From the NCBI GenBank assembly GCA_965242505.1, contig OZ251449.1, forward strand, positions 1,178,001 to 1,242,000: a DNA stretch of 64,000 nucleotides. Reading direction: 5' to 3'. Position 1 is the first letter of the stretch, and every line of letters begins with the position of its first letter. Positions 52,692-61,136 of the stretch are shown here, piece by piece. Both the position numbers and the translations under genes were made by a program. The notes beneath the pieces are model-generated. The model saw nothing but the letters and a program-made list of their open reading frames with translations, did not search any database and was not told where the DNA came from. This DNA is from UBA2966 sp965242505. Its GTDB lineage: Bacteria > Pseudomonadota > Alphaproteobacteria > UBA2966.

Positions 52692-54008
52692 CAGACCGGA
52701 TAGAAAGGTAACAGTTCAGACCGGATACATGGGTAACAGGTTAGAGGGTCGGTCGGGAGGTGCGGCCGATGCCCTGGAAGGAGACCTGTCCGATGGACGA
52801 GAAGCTGGTTTTCGTTGCCGACTATCTGCGTGGCGAGTGGTCGATGACGGCGCTGTGCGAGCACTACGGCATCAGCCGCAAGACCGGGTACAAGTGGCTT
52901 GGTCGGTATCGCGGCGACGGCCCGGAGGGTCTGGTCGATCGGTCGCGGGCGCCGCGTCGCCATGGTCGGTCGATGGCGCCGTCGGTGGCCGAGGCGATCA
53001 TCGCCTTGCGCCGCGCGCGTCCGCACTGGGGTCCGCGCAAGCTGCGGGCGGTGTTGGTGAGTGAGCACCCCGAGGTGGCGTGGCCGGCGGCCAGCACGAT
53101 GGGCGACCTGCTGCGCGCGGAGGGTCTGGTGGCGCGCCGTCGCCGGCGCCGTCGGATGGCAGCTCCGTGTCGTCCGTTCCGTCCTGTGGCGGCTCCCAAC
53201 GACGTGTGGTGCATCGACTTCAAGGGGTGGTTTCGCACCCGCGACGGCGTCCGCTGCGATCCGCTGACGATCACCGACGCCTACAGCCGCTTTCTGTTGG
53301 CGTGCGTCATCGTCCCGCCGCAGACCGCAGCGGTGGGGGCGGCGGTGGGGCGGGTGTTCCGGCGCTACGGGGTTCCCGAGGCCATCCGTTCGGACAACGG
53401 GGCGCCGTTCGCCGGTCCGGGGGCTGGGGGTCTGTCGCGTCTGTCGGTGGAGTGGATCAAGGCCGGGATCGCGGTGGAGCGGATTGCGCGGGGTCAGCCG
53501 CAGCAGAACGGGAGGCATGAGCGGATGCATCGGACGTTGAAGGCCGAGACCGCGACGCCGCCGGCGGCGACGGCGGACGCGCAACAGGCCCGCTTCGACC
53601 GCTTCCGCCAGGACTTCAACGCCCACCGTCCGCATGAGGCCCTGGGGCAGAGGCCGCCTGCGGCGTTCTACCGGTCGTCGTCGCGGCGTCATCCCGAGCG
53701 CCTGGAGGAGCCCTGGTACGATGCCGAACACGCGCTGCGCCGGGTTCGCACCGATGGCTCCATCAAGTGGGGCGGCGATCTGGTCTTCGTCAGCGAGACG
53801 CTGAGGGGCGAGCCTGTGGGCGTGGCCGAGACCGGCGGGGGCGACTGGATCGTCCGCTTCGCGGATGTCGACCTCGGGATCATCGATCGGAGGTCGAAGA
53901 AGCTACACCGCTTCCGTGCGGCCCGGCCGGGCCGCACGGAAGCGGGACAGACCGGGAACACTGTTACCCATGTATCCGGTCTATAGTGTTACCCATCTAT
54001 CCGGTTGC
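52692..54008 (+). mobile_element. IS481-like insertion sequence with about 47-bp inverted repeats
   Basis: Left end CAGACCGGATAGAAAGGTAA (52692-) running to GGATACATGGGTAACAG (ending about 52739); right end is its inverted counterpart, CTGTTACCCATGTATCCGGT (53961-) to about 54007. Each end holds two related motifs, CCGGATA(G/C)..GGTAACA. The single transposase gene is intact. I could not define a target-site duplication with confidence. Confidence 0.85.
52769..53986 (+). CDS. Transposase, IS481-like DDE integrase
   Basis: A 405-residue transposase. N-terminal HTH (EWSMTALCEHYGISRKTGYK), then an rve/DDE core: first Asp in VWCIDFKGWF, second in IRSDNGAPFAG, and Glu in GRHERMHRTLKAE. Everything needed for activity is present, so the element may still move. 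ATG 52769 has GGGAGG about 8 bp upstream; GTG 52760 is an alternative. The stop codon lies inside the right terminal repeat. Confidence 0.92.
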   Translation: MPWKETCPMDEKLVFVADYLRGEWSMTALCEHYGISRKTGYKWLGRYRGDGPEGLVDRSRAPRRHGRSMAPSVAEAIIALRRARPHWGPRKLRAVLVSEHPEVAWPAASTMGDLLRAEGLVARRRRRRRMAAPCRPFRPVAAPNDVWCIDFKGWFRTRDGVRCDPLTITDAYSRFLLACVIVPPQTAAVGAAVGRVFRRYGVPEAIRSDNGAPFAGPGAGGLSRLSVEWIKAGIAVERIARGQPQQNGRHERMHRTLKAETATPPAATADAQQARFDRFRQDFNAHRPHEALGQRPPAAFYRSSSRRHPERLEEPWYDAEHALRRVRTDGSIKWGGDLVFVSETLRGEPVGVAETGGGDWIVRFADVDLGIIDRRSKKLHRFRAARPGRTEAGQTGNTVTHVSGL

Positions 54009-54012
54009 TCAC

Positions 54013-54096
54013 CAGGGGAAGAAGGGGCGCGAACGGACCCTGCGGCGCCCCTGTCGCCGGATGAAGCTTGCGGGCAAGCAGTATGAAAAATGCGGG
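54013..54096. repeat. GCTTGtccgCAAGC-type hairpin repeat, inverted copy
   Basis: Reverse complement of the repeat at 38085, 39160 and 47066 (core CCGGATGAAGCTTGCGGGCA, then CAGTATGAAAAATGCGGG). It ends exactly where the 175-bp duplicate B begins, so it is the right border of the insert. Confidence 0.85.
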
Positions 54097-54148
54097 CTAT
54101 CACACCGGCGGCGAAATCCTCATCGACGGGGGATACTTCGTGTTCTGA
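54097..54148 (+). pseudogene. 3' fragment of the SDR gene (duplicate)
   Basis: Reads YHTGGEILIDGGYFVF and stop, versus YHTGDEILIDGGYFLF at the end of the intact SDR. No start codon or body. Confidence 0.88.
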
Positions 54149-54271
54149 CCGGACGGCTACCAGCCGCCCGTCTCGAGCCACGCGTCGACCTCGTCCAACC
54201 GGTCGTTGCCCCAGAAGGACTCCCCATCGGCGACGAAGAACGGCGAGCCGAACACGCCGCGGGCGATGGCC
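54097..54271. repeat. 175-bp direct duplication, copy B
   Basis: Same-orientation partner of copy A (50516-50690). The first 52 bases are a dead copy of the SDR 3' end; the rest is the working 3' end of the isomerase gene. Confidence 0.92.
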
Positions 54272-54762
54272 GCGTCGGTGGCCTCTCGAAGCATGTCCTT
54301 CACGGCCTGGTCCTGGACGGCCGCCAACACATCGCCGGAAGCCGCCCCGACCTCCGCCGCCGCGATTTCGGCCACGGCCTCGGCTCCGGCAACGTCCCGG
54401 CCCTCTCCGAAACAGGCGCGGTAGACGGCCCGCGCGAACGCCTTGGCCCTGCCCGCGTCCCGGTCGCGCAACCAGTAGTAGGCGCGCTGGGCCGCGATCG
54501 TGTTCGGAGGGAAGCCGTCTGGCAGTTTGAACGGCGCTCCGAGGCGACGCGCCGTGCGGAAACAGTCGTGTTCGAAGTACCGCCCCTTCATGGGATAGAG
54601 GGAAAGCGGCCGCGTGCCCTCCGTCTTGAAGACGACGCCGAGGAGCATCGGCCGCCACGTCACCTCGCGACCGTGCTTCGCCGCGACGTCGTCCACGCGC
54701 AGACTGGCGAAATAGCCGTAAGGCGATCCGAAGTCGAAATAGAAATCGATGGGGTCCGCCAT
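54157..54762 (-). CDS. 2-hydroxychromene-2-carboxylate isomerase-like (DsbA-superfamily GST kappa type)
   Basis: A 201-residue thioredoxin-fold protein. FYFDFGSPYGYFASLRVDD carries the Ser used instead of Cys in glutathione-dependent isomerases; WRPMLLGVVFK and the terminal GVFGSPFFVADGESFWGNDR are family signatures. It isomerises an aromatic-degradation intermediate or an unknown substrate with glutathione. It lies 39 bp downstream of the RidA-like gene and was the original neighbour of the SDR gene, judging by the duplicated junction. Confidence 0.92.
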   Translation of the reverse strand: MADPIDFYFDFGSPYGYFASLRVDDVAAKHGREVTWRPMLLGVVFKTEGTRPLSLYPMKGRYFEHDCFRTARRLGAPFKLPDGFPPNTIAAQRAYYWLRDRDAGRAKAFARAVYRACFGEGRDVAGAEAVAEIAAAEVGAASGDVLAAVQDQAVKDMLREATDAAIARGVFGSPFFVADGESFWGNDRLDEVDAWLETGGW

Positions 54763-54801
54763 ATGTCCACCTCCTCGAACGGCGCGCGAGACAACCGCCG
54801 G

Positions 54802-55185
54802 TCACGGACCTCGATACGCGGTGATCTCGATCTCCACCTTCATGCGCGGATCGACGAGCCGCGCCTCGACCGTCGTATTGGCGGGGTCGATCCCCCTGAA
54901 GCGCGCCCCGACGACCGACGCGACAGCCTCGAAGTCCTCGCGGTCGGCGAGATAGACGACGACCCGAACGACGTCGGCGAGGCCGAATCCGGCTTCGTCG
55001 AGCAACCATTCGATGAGCTTGAACGCCTGCTCGGCCTGTTCGCCCGGATCTTCGGAAATGCCGTCCGTATCGGGATCGTAACCGGTGCAACCGGAAGCGA
55101 AGACCCAGTCGCCCTGCACGACCGCCCGCGAGAAGCTGGCGATCTTCTCATAAGGCGAGCTCGTCGAGATGCGTTTGCGTTCCAT
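54802..55185 (-). CDS. RidA-family (YjgF) protein, non-canonical
   Basis: A 127-residue YjgF/RidA fold: FSRAVVQGDWVFASGCTGYD, the VVRVVVYLADREDF strand and ANTTVEARLVDPRMKVEIEI at the end. In true RidA deaminases the segment aligned with ANTT is ARSx with a catalytic Arg; here it is Asn, so imine deaminase activity is doubtful and it is more like the Rid4-7 groups. The thiolase gene ends 11 bp upstream, so the two are probably co-transcribed. Confidence 0.9.
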   Translation of the reverse strand: MERKRISTSSPYEKIASFSRAVVQGDWVFASGCTGYDPDTDGISEDPGEQAEQAFKLIEWLLDEAGFGLADVVRVVVYLADREDFEAVASVVGARFRGIDPANTTVEARLVDPRMKVEIEITAYRGP

Positions 55186-55196
55186 CGGCCGGCCCC

Positions 55197-56387
55197 TCAG
55201 CCGAGCCGCTCCACCGCGATCGCCGTGGCCTCGCCGCCGCCGATGCAGAGCCCGGCGATGCCGCGCTTCGCGTCCGTCCGATCCATCGCGCCGAGCAACG
55301 TGACCACGATGCGCGCGCCCGTCGCGCCGAGGGGGTGGCCGAGCGCGCAGGCGCCGCCATGCACGTTGACGCTCTCATGGTCGAGGCCGAGGTCGCGCAT
55401 GGCGACCATGGCGACGACCGCGAAGGCCTCGTTGATTTCATAGAGGTCGGAGTCGGCGGCGGACCAGCCGATCTTGTCCAGCAAACGCTCGATGGCTCCG
55501 ACCGGCGCGGTCGTGAACCGCTCCGGCTCGCGGGCGTCCGCGGCATGGCCGACGACGCGAGCGAGCGGCGCGATCCCCCGGCGTTCGGCCTCGGACGCGC
55601 GCATCAGGACCAGCGCGGCGGCGCCGTCCGATATCGCGCTCGAGTTCGCCGCCGTGACGGCGCCGTCCCTGGAGAACGCCGGGCGAAGCTTCGGCACGTT
55701 GTCAGGATCGACGGAGAAGGGATGCTCGTCCCGGGTCACCGTGTCGACGCCCTCGCGCGTCTTTACGGCGACGGGGGCGATCTCATCGTCGAACCACCCC
55801 TCCTCCGCGGCTCTCCGGGCGCGATGGAGCGATTCGACGGCGTAGGCGTCCTGGTCATCGCGCGAGAACTGATAGGCCCGCGCCGTATCATCGGCGTAGG
55901 TTCCCATAAGGCGGCCCGGCTCGTAGGCGTCCTCCAGCCCGTCGAGGAACATGTGGTCCTTCACCTCGCCGTGGCCCATGCGCAAACCGCGCCGCGCCTT
56001 CTGCATCAGGTACGGGGCGTTGCTCATGCTCTCGAGGCCGCCGGCGACGACGATATCGCCGGTCCCCGCCGAGATCAGGTCATGACCCAGCATCGCGGCC
56101 TTCATGCCCGATCCACACATCTTGTTGATCGTCGTGGCGCCGACGCCGACGGGAACGCCCGCGCGGATCGCCGCCTGACGCGCGGGGGCCTGGCCGAGAC
56201 CGGCGGGCAGGACGCAGCCCATGACGACTTCGTCGACGTCGGCGGCCGGCACGCCGGCGCGCCCGAGGGCGGCCTCGATCGCCACGGCACCGAGCTCGGG
56301 CGCGGAAGAGGCGCTCAAAGCTCCCTGGAAATCCCCGATCGGGGTCCGCGCCATGCCGGCGATGACGATGGGGTCCTTGTCGCTCAT
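55197..56387 (-). CDS. Acetyl-CoA C-acetyltransferase (thiolase)
   Basis: A 396-residue thiolase II. The nucleophilic Cys is C91 in INKMCGSGMKA, the general-base His is H351 in CALGHPLGATGAR and the second Cys is C381 in LCIGGGEAT. It would cleave acetoacetyl-CoA at the end of leucine catabolism. ATG 56387 follows AGGGAG. Between the isovaleryl-CoA dehydrogenase gene and ridA on the same strand. Confidence 0.94.
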   Translation of the reverse strand: MSDKDPIVIAGMARTPIGDFQGALSASSAPELGAVAIEAALGRAGVPAADVDEVVMGCVLPAGLGQAPARQAAIRAGVPVGVGATTINKMCGSGMKAAMLGHDLISAGTGDIVVAGGLESMSNAPYLMQKARRGLRMGHGEVKDHMFLDGLEDAYEPGRLMGTYADDTARAYQFSRDDQDAYAVESLHRARRAAEEGWFDDEIAPVAVKTREGVDTVTRDEHPFSVDPDNVPKLRPAFSRDGAVTAANSSAISDGAAALVLMRASEAERRGIAPLARVVGHAADAREPERFTTAPVGAIERLLDKIGWSAADSDLYEINEAFAVVAMVAMRDLGLDHESVNVHGGACALGHPLGATGARIVVTLLGAMDRTDAKRGIAGLCIGGGEATAIAVERLG

Positions 56388-56540
56388 GAACGTTCTCCCT
56401 GAGCTGTTCTCCCCGCGCTCGACTCGGGGCCGTTGGAGACGCCGCGACGGCCTTCCACCGCGGCCGGGACGAACGGGTTCATACCATCCGAGCGGCCACC
56501 GCGAAACGCGCATCGCGGATTTCCCGCATTCCGAAGGCCA

Positions 56541-57722
56541 TCACGTCGTCTCCTCGAACAGTTCGCGGCCGATCAGCATACGGCGGATTTCGCTGGTCCC
56601 GGCGCCGATTTCGTAGAGCTTGGCGTCGCGCAGCAGACGGCCCGTCGGGAACTCGTCGATATAGCCGTTCCCGCCCAGGCACTGGATCGCCTCCAGCGCC
56701 ATCCAGGTAGCTTTCTCCGAGGCGTAGAGAATGGCCCCGGCAGCGTCCTTCCGGGAGGTCTCGCCCCGGTCGCAGGCCCGGCTCACGGCGTATACGTAAG
56801 CCCGGCAGGCGTTCATCGTCGTGTACATGTCGGCGAGCTTGCCCTGCATGAGCTGAAACTCGCCTATGGGCTTGCCGAACTGCCGGCGCTCGTGCACGTA
56901 GGGGATGACGATATCCATGCAGGATCGCATGATCCCGAGGGGACCGGCGGCGAGCACGGCGCGCTCGTAATCGAGACCGCTCATCAGCACCTCGACGCCG
57001 CCGCCGACGGCGCCGAGCACGTTCTCTTCCGGCACACCGCAATTCCGAAACACGAGCTCGCACGTGTTGGAGCCGCGCATGCCCAGCTTGTCGAGCTTCC
57101 GCGCCGTCGAGAACCCCGGGAAGGTCTTCTCGACGAGAAAGGCCGTGATGCCGCGCGAGCCGGCATTCGGATCGGTCCTGGCGTAGACGACGAGAACGTC
57201 GGCGTCGGGGCCGTTGGTGATCCACATCTTGGCGCCGTCGAGCACGTACCGGTCGCCCTTCTTCTCGGCGCGAAGCCGCATCCCGACGACATCGGAGCCG
57301 GCCTCCGGCTCGCTCATGGCGAGCGCCCCGACGTGCTCGCCCGAAACGAGCCTCGGCAGGTAGCGGCGCTTTTGCTCGGCGGAGCCGTTGCGGCGGATCT
57401 GATTGACGCAAAGGTTCGAATGGGCGCCGTAGGAGAGCCCGACGGAAGCGGAAGCGCGGCTGATCTCCTCCATGGCGACGACATGCTCGAGATATCCCAT
57501 GCCGGCGCCGCCGAACTCCTCCTCGACGGTAACCCCGAGAAGACCGAGCGCTCCCATCTTGGGCCAAAGGTCCATGGGGAATTCGTTGGTCTCGTCGATC
57601 TCCGCCGCCCGGGGCGCGATCTCGCCAGCGGCGAAGTCCGCCACCGAGTCGCGCAACAAGTCGGCGGCGTCTCCGAGATCGAAATCGAGAGCGGGCCAGC
57701 GGTTCGGGATCATGCTCTCCAC
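56541..57722 (-). CDS. ivd: Isovaleryl-CoA dehydrogenase
   Basis: A 393-residue acyl-CoA dehydrogenase. The catalytic base is E253 in GLDYERAVLAAGP, the position used by isovaleryl-CoA dehydrogenases (straight-chain enzymes place Glu near the C-terminus). AMSEPEAGSDV, KMWITNGPDADVL and CLGGNGYIDEFP are conserved FAD and substrate motifs. It makes 3-methylcrotonyl-CoA, the substrate of the MCC encoded by mccA/mccB 7-13 kb away. Confidence 0.94.
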   Translation of the reverse strand: MESMIPNRWPALDFDLGDAADLLRDSVADFAAGEIAPRAAEIDETNEFPMDLWPKMGALGLLGVTVEEEFGGAGMGYLEHVVAMEEISRASASVGLSYGAHSNLCVNQIRRNGSAEQKRRYLPRLVSGEHVGALAMSEPEAGSDVVGMRLRAEKKGDRYVLDGAKMWITNGPDADVLVVYARTDPNAGSRGITAFLVEKTFPGFSTARKLDKLGMRGSNTCELVFRNCGVPEENVLGAVGGGVEVLMSGLDYERAVLAAGPLGIMRSCMDIVIPYVHERRQFGKPIGEFQLMQGKLADMYTTMNACRAYVYAVSRACDRGETSRKDAAGAILYASEKATWMALEAIQCLGGNGYIDEFPTGRLLRDAKLYEIGAGTSEIRRMLIGRELFEETT

Positions 57723-57764
57723 TCTACCGCCCGACGCGCGGATTCGGAATCGGCGCGAGGCCGT

Positions 57765-59132
57765 TCACAGCAAGAACCAGGCCCCGAGCCCGAGAAAGGC
57801 GAAGAATCCCACCACATCGGTCACGGTGGTCACGAACACGGTGGCCGCCACGGCGGGGTCGACGCCGAACCGGTTGAAGCCCAAGGGGATGAGAATACCG
57901 GCCAGCGCGGCGACGATCATGTTGACGATCATGGCGATGGCGATCACGCCTCCCAGCGCGAGGCCGCCGAACCAGACGGCGGCGACCGCCGCGACCAGAG
58001 CGGCGAACAACACGCCGTTGACGAGGCCGACGAACAACTCCTTGCCGACGACGCGCAAGGCGTTGGTCACGGTCAGGTCGCGCGTCGCCAGGGCGCGGAC
58101 CGTCACCGTCATGGTCTGGGTCCCCGCGTTACCGCCCATGGACGCCACGATCGGCATCAGAATGGCCAGGGCCACGACCTGCTCGATGGTCGCCCCGAAG
58201 AGCGAGATCACGACCGAGGCGAGAATGGCCGTCCCCAGATTGACCAGGAGCCAGAGAAAACGCCGTCTGATGGTTTCCGCTATCGTCCAGAATATGTCGC
58301 TCTCGCCCACGCCGGCCAGGCGCATGATGTCCTCTTCCGCCTCTTCGTGAATGACGTCGACCACATCGTCCACCATGATCGCGCCGATCAGGCGCCCTCC
58401 CTCGTCGACCACGCCGGCGGACGCGAGATCGTACTGCTGGAAGTGATAGGCCACTTCTTCCTGGTCCATCCCGGCCGGGATCAGGACGGGGGCCGACTCC
58501 ATGATGTCGCCGACGAGAACCGGCCGCCTGGCGCGCATGGCGCGGTACAGCGGCACGGTCCCCATCGGACGATGGGACGGATCAACCACGTAGATCTCGT
58601 AGAATTCATCCGGCAGATCGTCGGCCCGGCGCATGTAATCGATGGTCTGACCCACCGTCCAATAGGCCGGGATGGCGACGAAATCGCGCTGCATGAGGCG
58701 GCCCGCGCTGTCCTCGGGAAAGGCGAGGCCCTCCTCGATCCGCAACCGTTCGAACACGGGCAGGGCTCTCAGAACTTCCCGCTGGTTCTCTTCGTCGAGG
58801 TCCTCCAGCACGTCGATGGCGTCGTCGACGTCGAGCTCGGCCAGGGCGGCGGCGACCCCCTTGGTCCCGAGACGTTCGACGACATCGTCCCGCAAGGCCT
58901 CGCCCAGATGGGGCAGGACCTCGGGAGCGATCAGGCCGCGAATGACGTCCACCAGAATACGCCGCTCGTCGGGTTCGAGCTGCTCCACGAGATCCGCGAC
59001 ATCGGCGGAGTGCAGGGGCTCGACCAGTTCCCGCACCCCGTCGAGATCGTTCTCGTCGATCGCCCGGACCACCGCCTGCACCTGGTCCGGCGACAGGCCG
59101 AGCGACTCATCCATCGACGACTCGTCCGTCAC
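57765..59132 (-). CDS. mgtE: Magnesium transporter MgtE
   Basis: A 455-residue Mg2+ channel. N domain (about 10-130), CBS pair (about 135-260, including YWTVGQTIDYMRR and IGAIMVDDVVDVI), then five membrane segments with GGNAGTQTMT and FNRFGVDPAVAATVF...TDVVGF lining the pore. The GTG at 59132 is preceded by GGGAGGCGGG; the longer frame to 59354 crosses the tRNA-Leu gene and is not credible. Confidence 0.95.
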   Translation of the reverse strand: MTDESSMDESLGLSPDQVQAVVRAIDENDLDGVRELVEPLHSADVADLVEQLEPDERRILVDVIRGLIAPEVLPHLGEALRDDVVERLGTKGVAAALAELDVDDAIDVLEDLDEENQREVLRALPVFERLRIEEGLAFPEDSAGRLMQRDFVAIPAYWTVGQTIDYMRRADDLPDEFYEIYVVDPSHRPMGTVPLYRAMRARRPVLVGDIMESAPVLIPAGMDQEEVAYHFQQYDLASAGVVDEGGRLIGAIMVDDVVDVIHEEAEEDIMRLAGVGESDIFWTIAETIRRRFLWLLVNLGTAILASVVISLFGATIEQVVALAILMPIVASMGGNAGTQTMTVTVRALATRDLTVTNALRVVGKELFVGLVNGVLFAALVAAVAAVWFGGLALGGVIAIAMIVNMIVAALAGILIPLGFNRFGVDPAVAATVFVTTVTDVVGFFAFLGLGAWFLL

Positions 59133-59310
59133 TCCCGCCTCCCGAACGTCGAACGGAACCCGCGAGAAAACACGGCGGATCGGCCAACGGCCGCCGATGC
59201 CGGGCGACGGTATGGCGTTCGCGCGGGCGGAAGCCCGCGCGGCCGCGCGACTCATGGACGTTCCGAACGGCGCGAGGCCCGCGGCGAACGCGACGGCAGG
59301 CTCGAAGATA

Positions 59311-59397
59311 TGGTGCGGTCGAGAAGACTCGAACTTCCACGGGCTCTCGCCCACAGCGACCTCAACGCTGCGCGTCTACCACTTCCGCCACGACCGC
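59311..59397 (-). tRNA. tRNA-Leu (anticodon GAG)
   Basis: Read on the minus strand, acceptor GCGGTCG pairs with CGACCGC, D-stem GCG/CGC, anticodon stem CAGCG/CGCTG with loop TTGAGGT (anticodon GAG), a long class II variable arm (GGGCGAGAGCCC), T-loop TTCGAGT, discriminator A and an encoded CCA at the 3' end. 87 nt. The class II variable arm fits Leu. No integrase or att-like duplication is next to it. Confidence 0.95.
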
Positions 59398-59488
59398 GTC
59401 GCCGTCGGCGGGAGATAGCAAACCACGACGGCTTGCGCAACCGCCCTGTCGAGGACGGCGGCGCCCCGTGCGTGCTACGACTCCGACC

Positions 59489-60142
59489 ATGAAGGAGATC
59501 GAATGGCGGATCAGCGATACGCCGGTCGGTTACGAAGAAGCCGTAGCCGCGATGGAAGCGCGGGTCGCGGATATCCGGGAGCGCCGGGCGGCCGAGTTCG
59601 TCTGGCTTCTGGGGCATCCGGCCCTGTACACGGCGGGCACCGGCGCGCGACCCGAAGACCTGCTCGACGGATCGCTCCTGCCCGTCCACGCCACCGGCCG
59701 GGGCGGAAAGCACACCTATCACGGCCCGGGCCAGCGAGTGGCCTACGTCATGCTCGACCTGCGGGAGCGCGGACGCGACGTACGCGGGTACGTAGGCCGG
59801 CTCGAGGACTGGCTCATCCGCACCCTCGCGCAGTTCAACGTCAAGGGCGAACGGCGCGAGGGACGGATCGGCGTCTGGATCGATCGGGGCGGCGGACGCG
59901 AGGCCAAGATCGCCGCCGCGGGCGTCCGCGTCCGCCACTGGATCACCTATCACGGCGTGTCGTTGAACATAGACCCCGATCTGGACCACTATCGGGGCAT
60001 CCTGCCCTGCGGCATCGGCGAACACGGCGTCACGTCATTCGCGGACCTGGGAATTCCCGTGACGACCGCCGAGGTGGACTCGGCGTTGATGGAGGCCTTC
60101 GACGAGGTATTCGGCGCGCCGACGGCGGGCGACGGCGCTTGA
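59489..60142 (+). CDS. lipB: Octanoyltransferase LipB
   Basis: A 217-residue enzyme that moves octanoyl from ACP to lipoyl-dependent proteins, the first step of lipoate synthesis. The catalytic pair is K140 in GREAKIAAAG and C174 in LPCGIGEHGVTS; GRGGKHTYHGPGQ is the substrate loop. ATG 59489; the GTG at 59468 is a less likely alternative. Confidence 0.96.
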   Translation: MKEIEWRISDTPVGYEEAVAAMEARVADIRERRAAEFVWLLGHPALYTAGTGARPEDLLDGSLLPVHATGRGGKHTYHGPGQRVAYVMLDLRERGRDVRGYVGRLEDWLIRTLAQFNVKGERREGRIGVWIDRGGGREAKIAAAGVRVRHWITYHGVSLNIDPDLDHYRGILPCGIGEHGVTSFADLGIPVTTAEVDSALMEAFDEVFGAPTAGDGA

Positions 60143-60259
60143 CCACCCTCCATCGCGAGGCCCCAGCGCGGGCTCCCCGGCCCTCCCGCGCCACACGCCT
60201 GGAAACACGACGCGCGCTACCTACCTATGGCGGGCGCCATTCAACTCGAGGACGACGGC

Positions 60260-60757
60260 ATGACTCTTCGCATCCTTCTATTCAGCCTGATCGCCGTTTC
60301 CGGCGGCGGTCCGGCCTTGGGCGATGAAATCGGTTCCGTGGACACCGCCTTCAAGCTGATCGGCGCCAACCACAAGATCGTCGTCGAGGCGTTCGACGAT
60401 CCCAAGATCAAAGGCGTCGCCTGCTTCCTCAGCATGGCCCGCAAGGGCGGCATATCCGGCACGCTAGGTCTGGCGGAGGAGACGTCCGACGCTTCCATCG
60501 CCTGTCGCCAAGTCGGCCCGATCGAGTTCGTCGAAGCCATCTCGTCGGACGACGAAGGAGAACGCGTGTTCGAGGCGCGGCGCTCCGCCCTGTTCAAGAA
60601 ACTCCAGGTCGTGCGCTTTCTCGATCGCGAGCGTAATTCGCTGGTCTATCTCGCCTACAGCGACAAGCTGATCGACGGCTCGCCGAAGAATTCGGTCTCC
60701 GCCGTCGCCATGATGCCATGGGGCGACCGGTCGCCCGGCGAACCCCTCGTCGACTGA
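60260..60757 (+). CDS. creA: CreA family periplasmic protein
   Basis: A 165-residue protein with an N-terminal signal peptide (LRILLFSLIAVSGGGPALG). The mature part matches CreA: GSVDTAFKLIGANHKIVVEAFDDP, GLAEETSDASIACRQVGPI and FLDRERNSLVYLAYSDKLIDG. Function unknown; conserved across Proteobacteria. ATG 60260. Confidence 0.92.
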   Translation: MTLRILLFSLIAVSGGGPALGDEIGSVDTAFKLIGANHKIVVEAFDDPKIKGVACFLSMARKGGISGTLGLAEETSDASIACRQVGPIEFVEAISSDDEGERVFEARRSALFKKLQVVRFLDRERNSLVYLAYSDKLIDGSPKNSVSAVAMMPWGDRSPGEPLVD

Positions 60758-60821
60758 TCCGCCTCGGACCGGCTCCGGGTTCCCGGATCCCGTCGCCGAC
60801 GCCTGCTCGCCGTTCCGACCC

Positions 60822-61136
60822 TCATTCGGTCGGACGGACGGAAAACCCTCGTCCGACGAGGGCGGCCCGCTCGTCCTCGTCGACTTCCGACTCGACAACG
60901 CCGTTCACGACGGCCGAGGGCGGGCCGTCGGCGCAGGCGGCGAGCATGTCGTCCACTGCATGGGACGGACCCACGAACACCGCCTCGACGCTGCCGTCCG
61001 CGCGGTTTCCGACCCAGCCGTCGAGACCTCGGCGCGATGCCTCGCCGACGGTCCAGTAGCGGAATCCGACGCGCTGAACACGCCCGAGGATACGCGCCCG
61101 CACCGCCCTGCCATCGCCGGAAGCGCGCTCAACCAC
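60822..61136 (-). CDS. acyP: Acylphosphatase
   Basis: A 104-residue enzyme hydrolysing acyl phosphates. The phosphate-binding loop with catalytic Arg is GRVQRVGFRYW; the conserved Asn is in DGWVGNRADGSVEA. GTG at 61136 overlaps the end of the decarboxylase beta-subunit gene by 8 bp, so it is the last gene of that operon. Confidence 0.93.
   Translation of the reverse strand: MVERASGDGRAVRARILGRVQRVGFRYWTVGEASRRGLDGWVGNRADGSVEAVFVGPSHAVDDMLAACADGPPSAVVNGVVESEVDEDERAALVGRGFSVRPTE

Noticed and set aside
52692..54008. IS-generated target-site duplication as the cause of the 175-bp duplication
   Set aside because: The duplicated copies start well outside the IS ends, and 175 bp is far beyond IS481-type target duplications.
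59133..59354. N-terminal extension of mgtE to 59354
   Set aside because: It would translate through the tRNA-Leu gene; GTG 59132 has a good ribosome-binding site.
59311..59397. tRNA-Leu as an integration site for the accessory DNA
   Set aside because: No integrase gene, no duplicated tRNA 3' end nearby, and the inserts lie more than 5 kb away.
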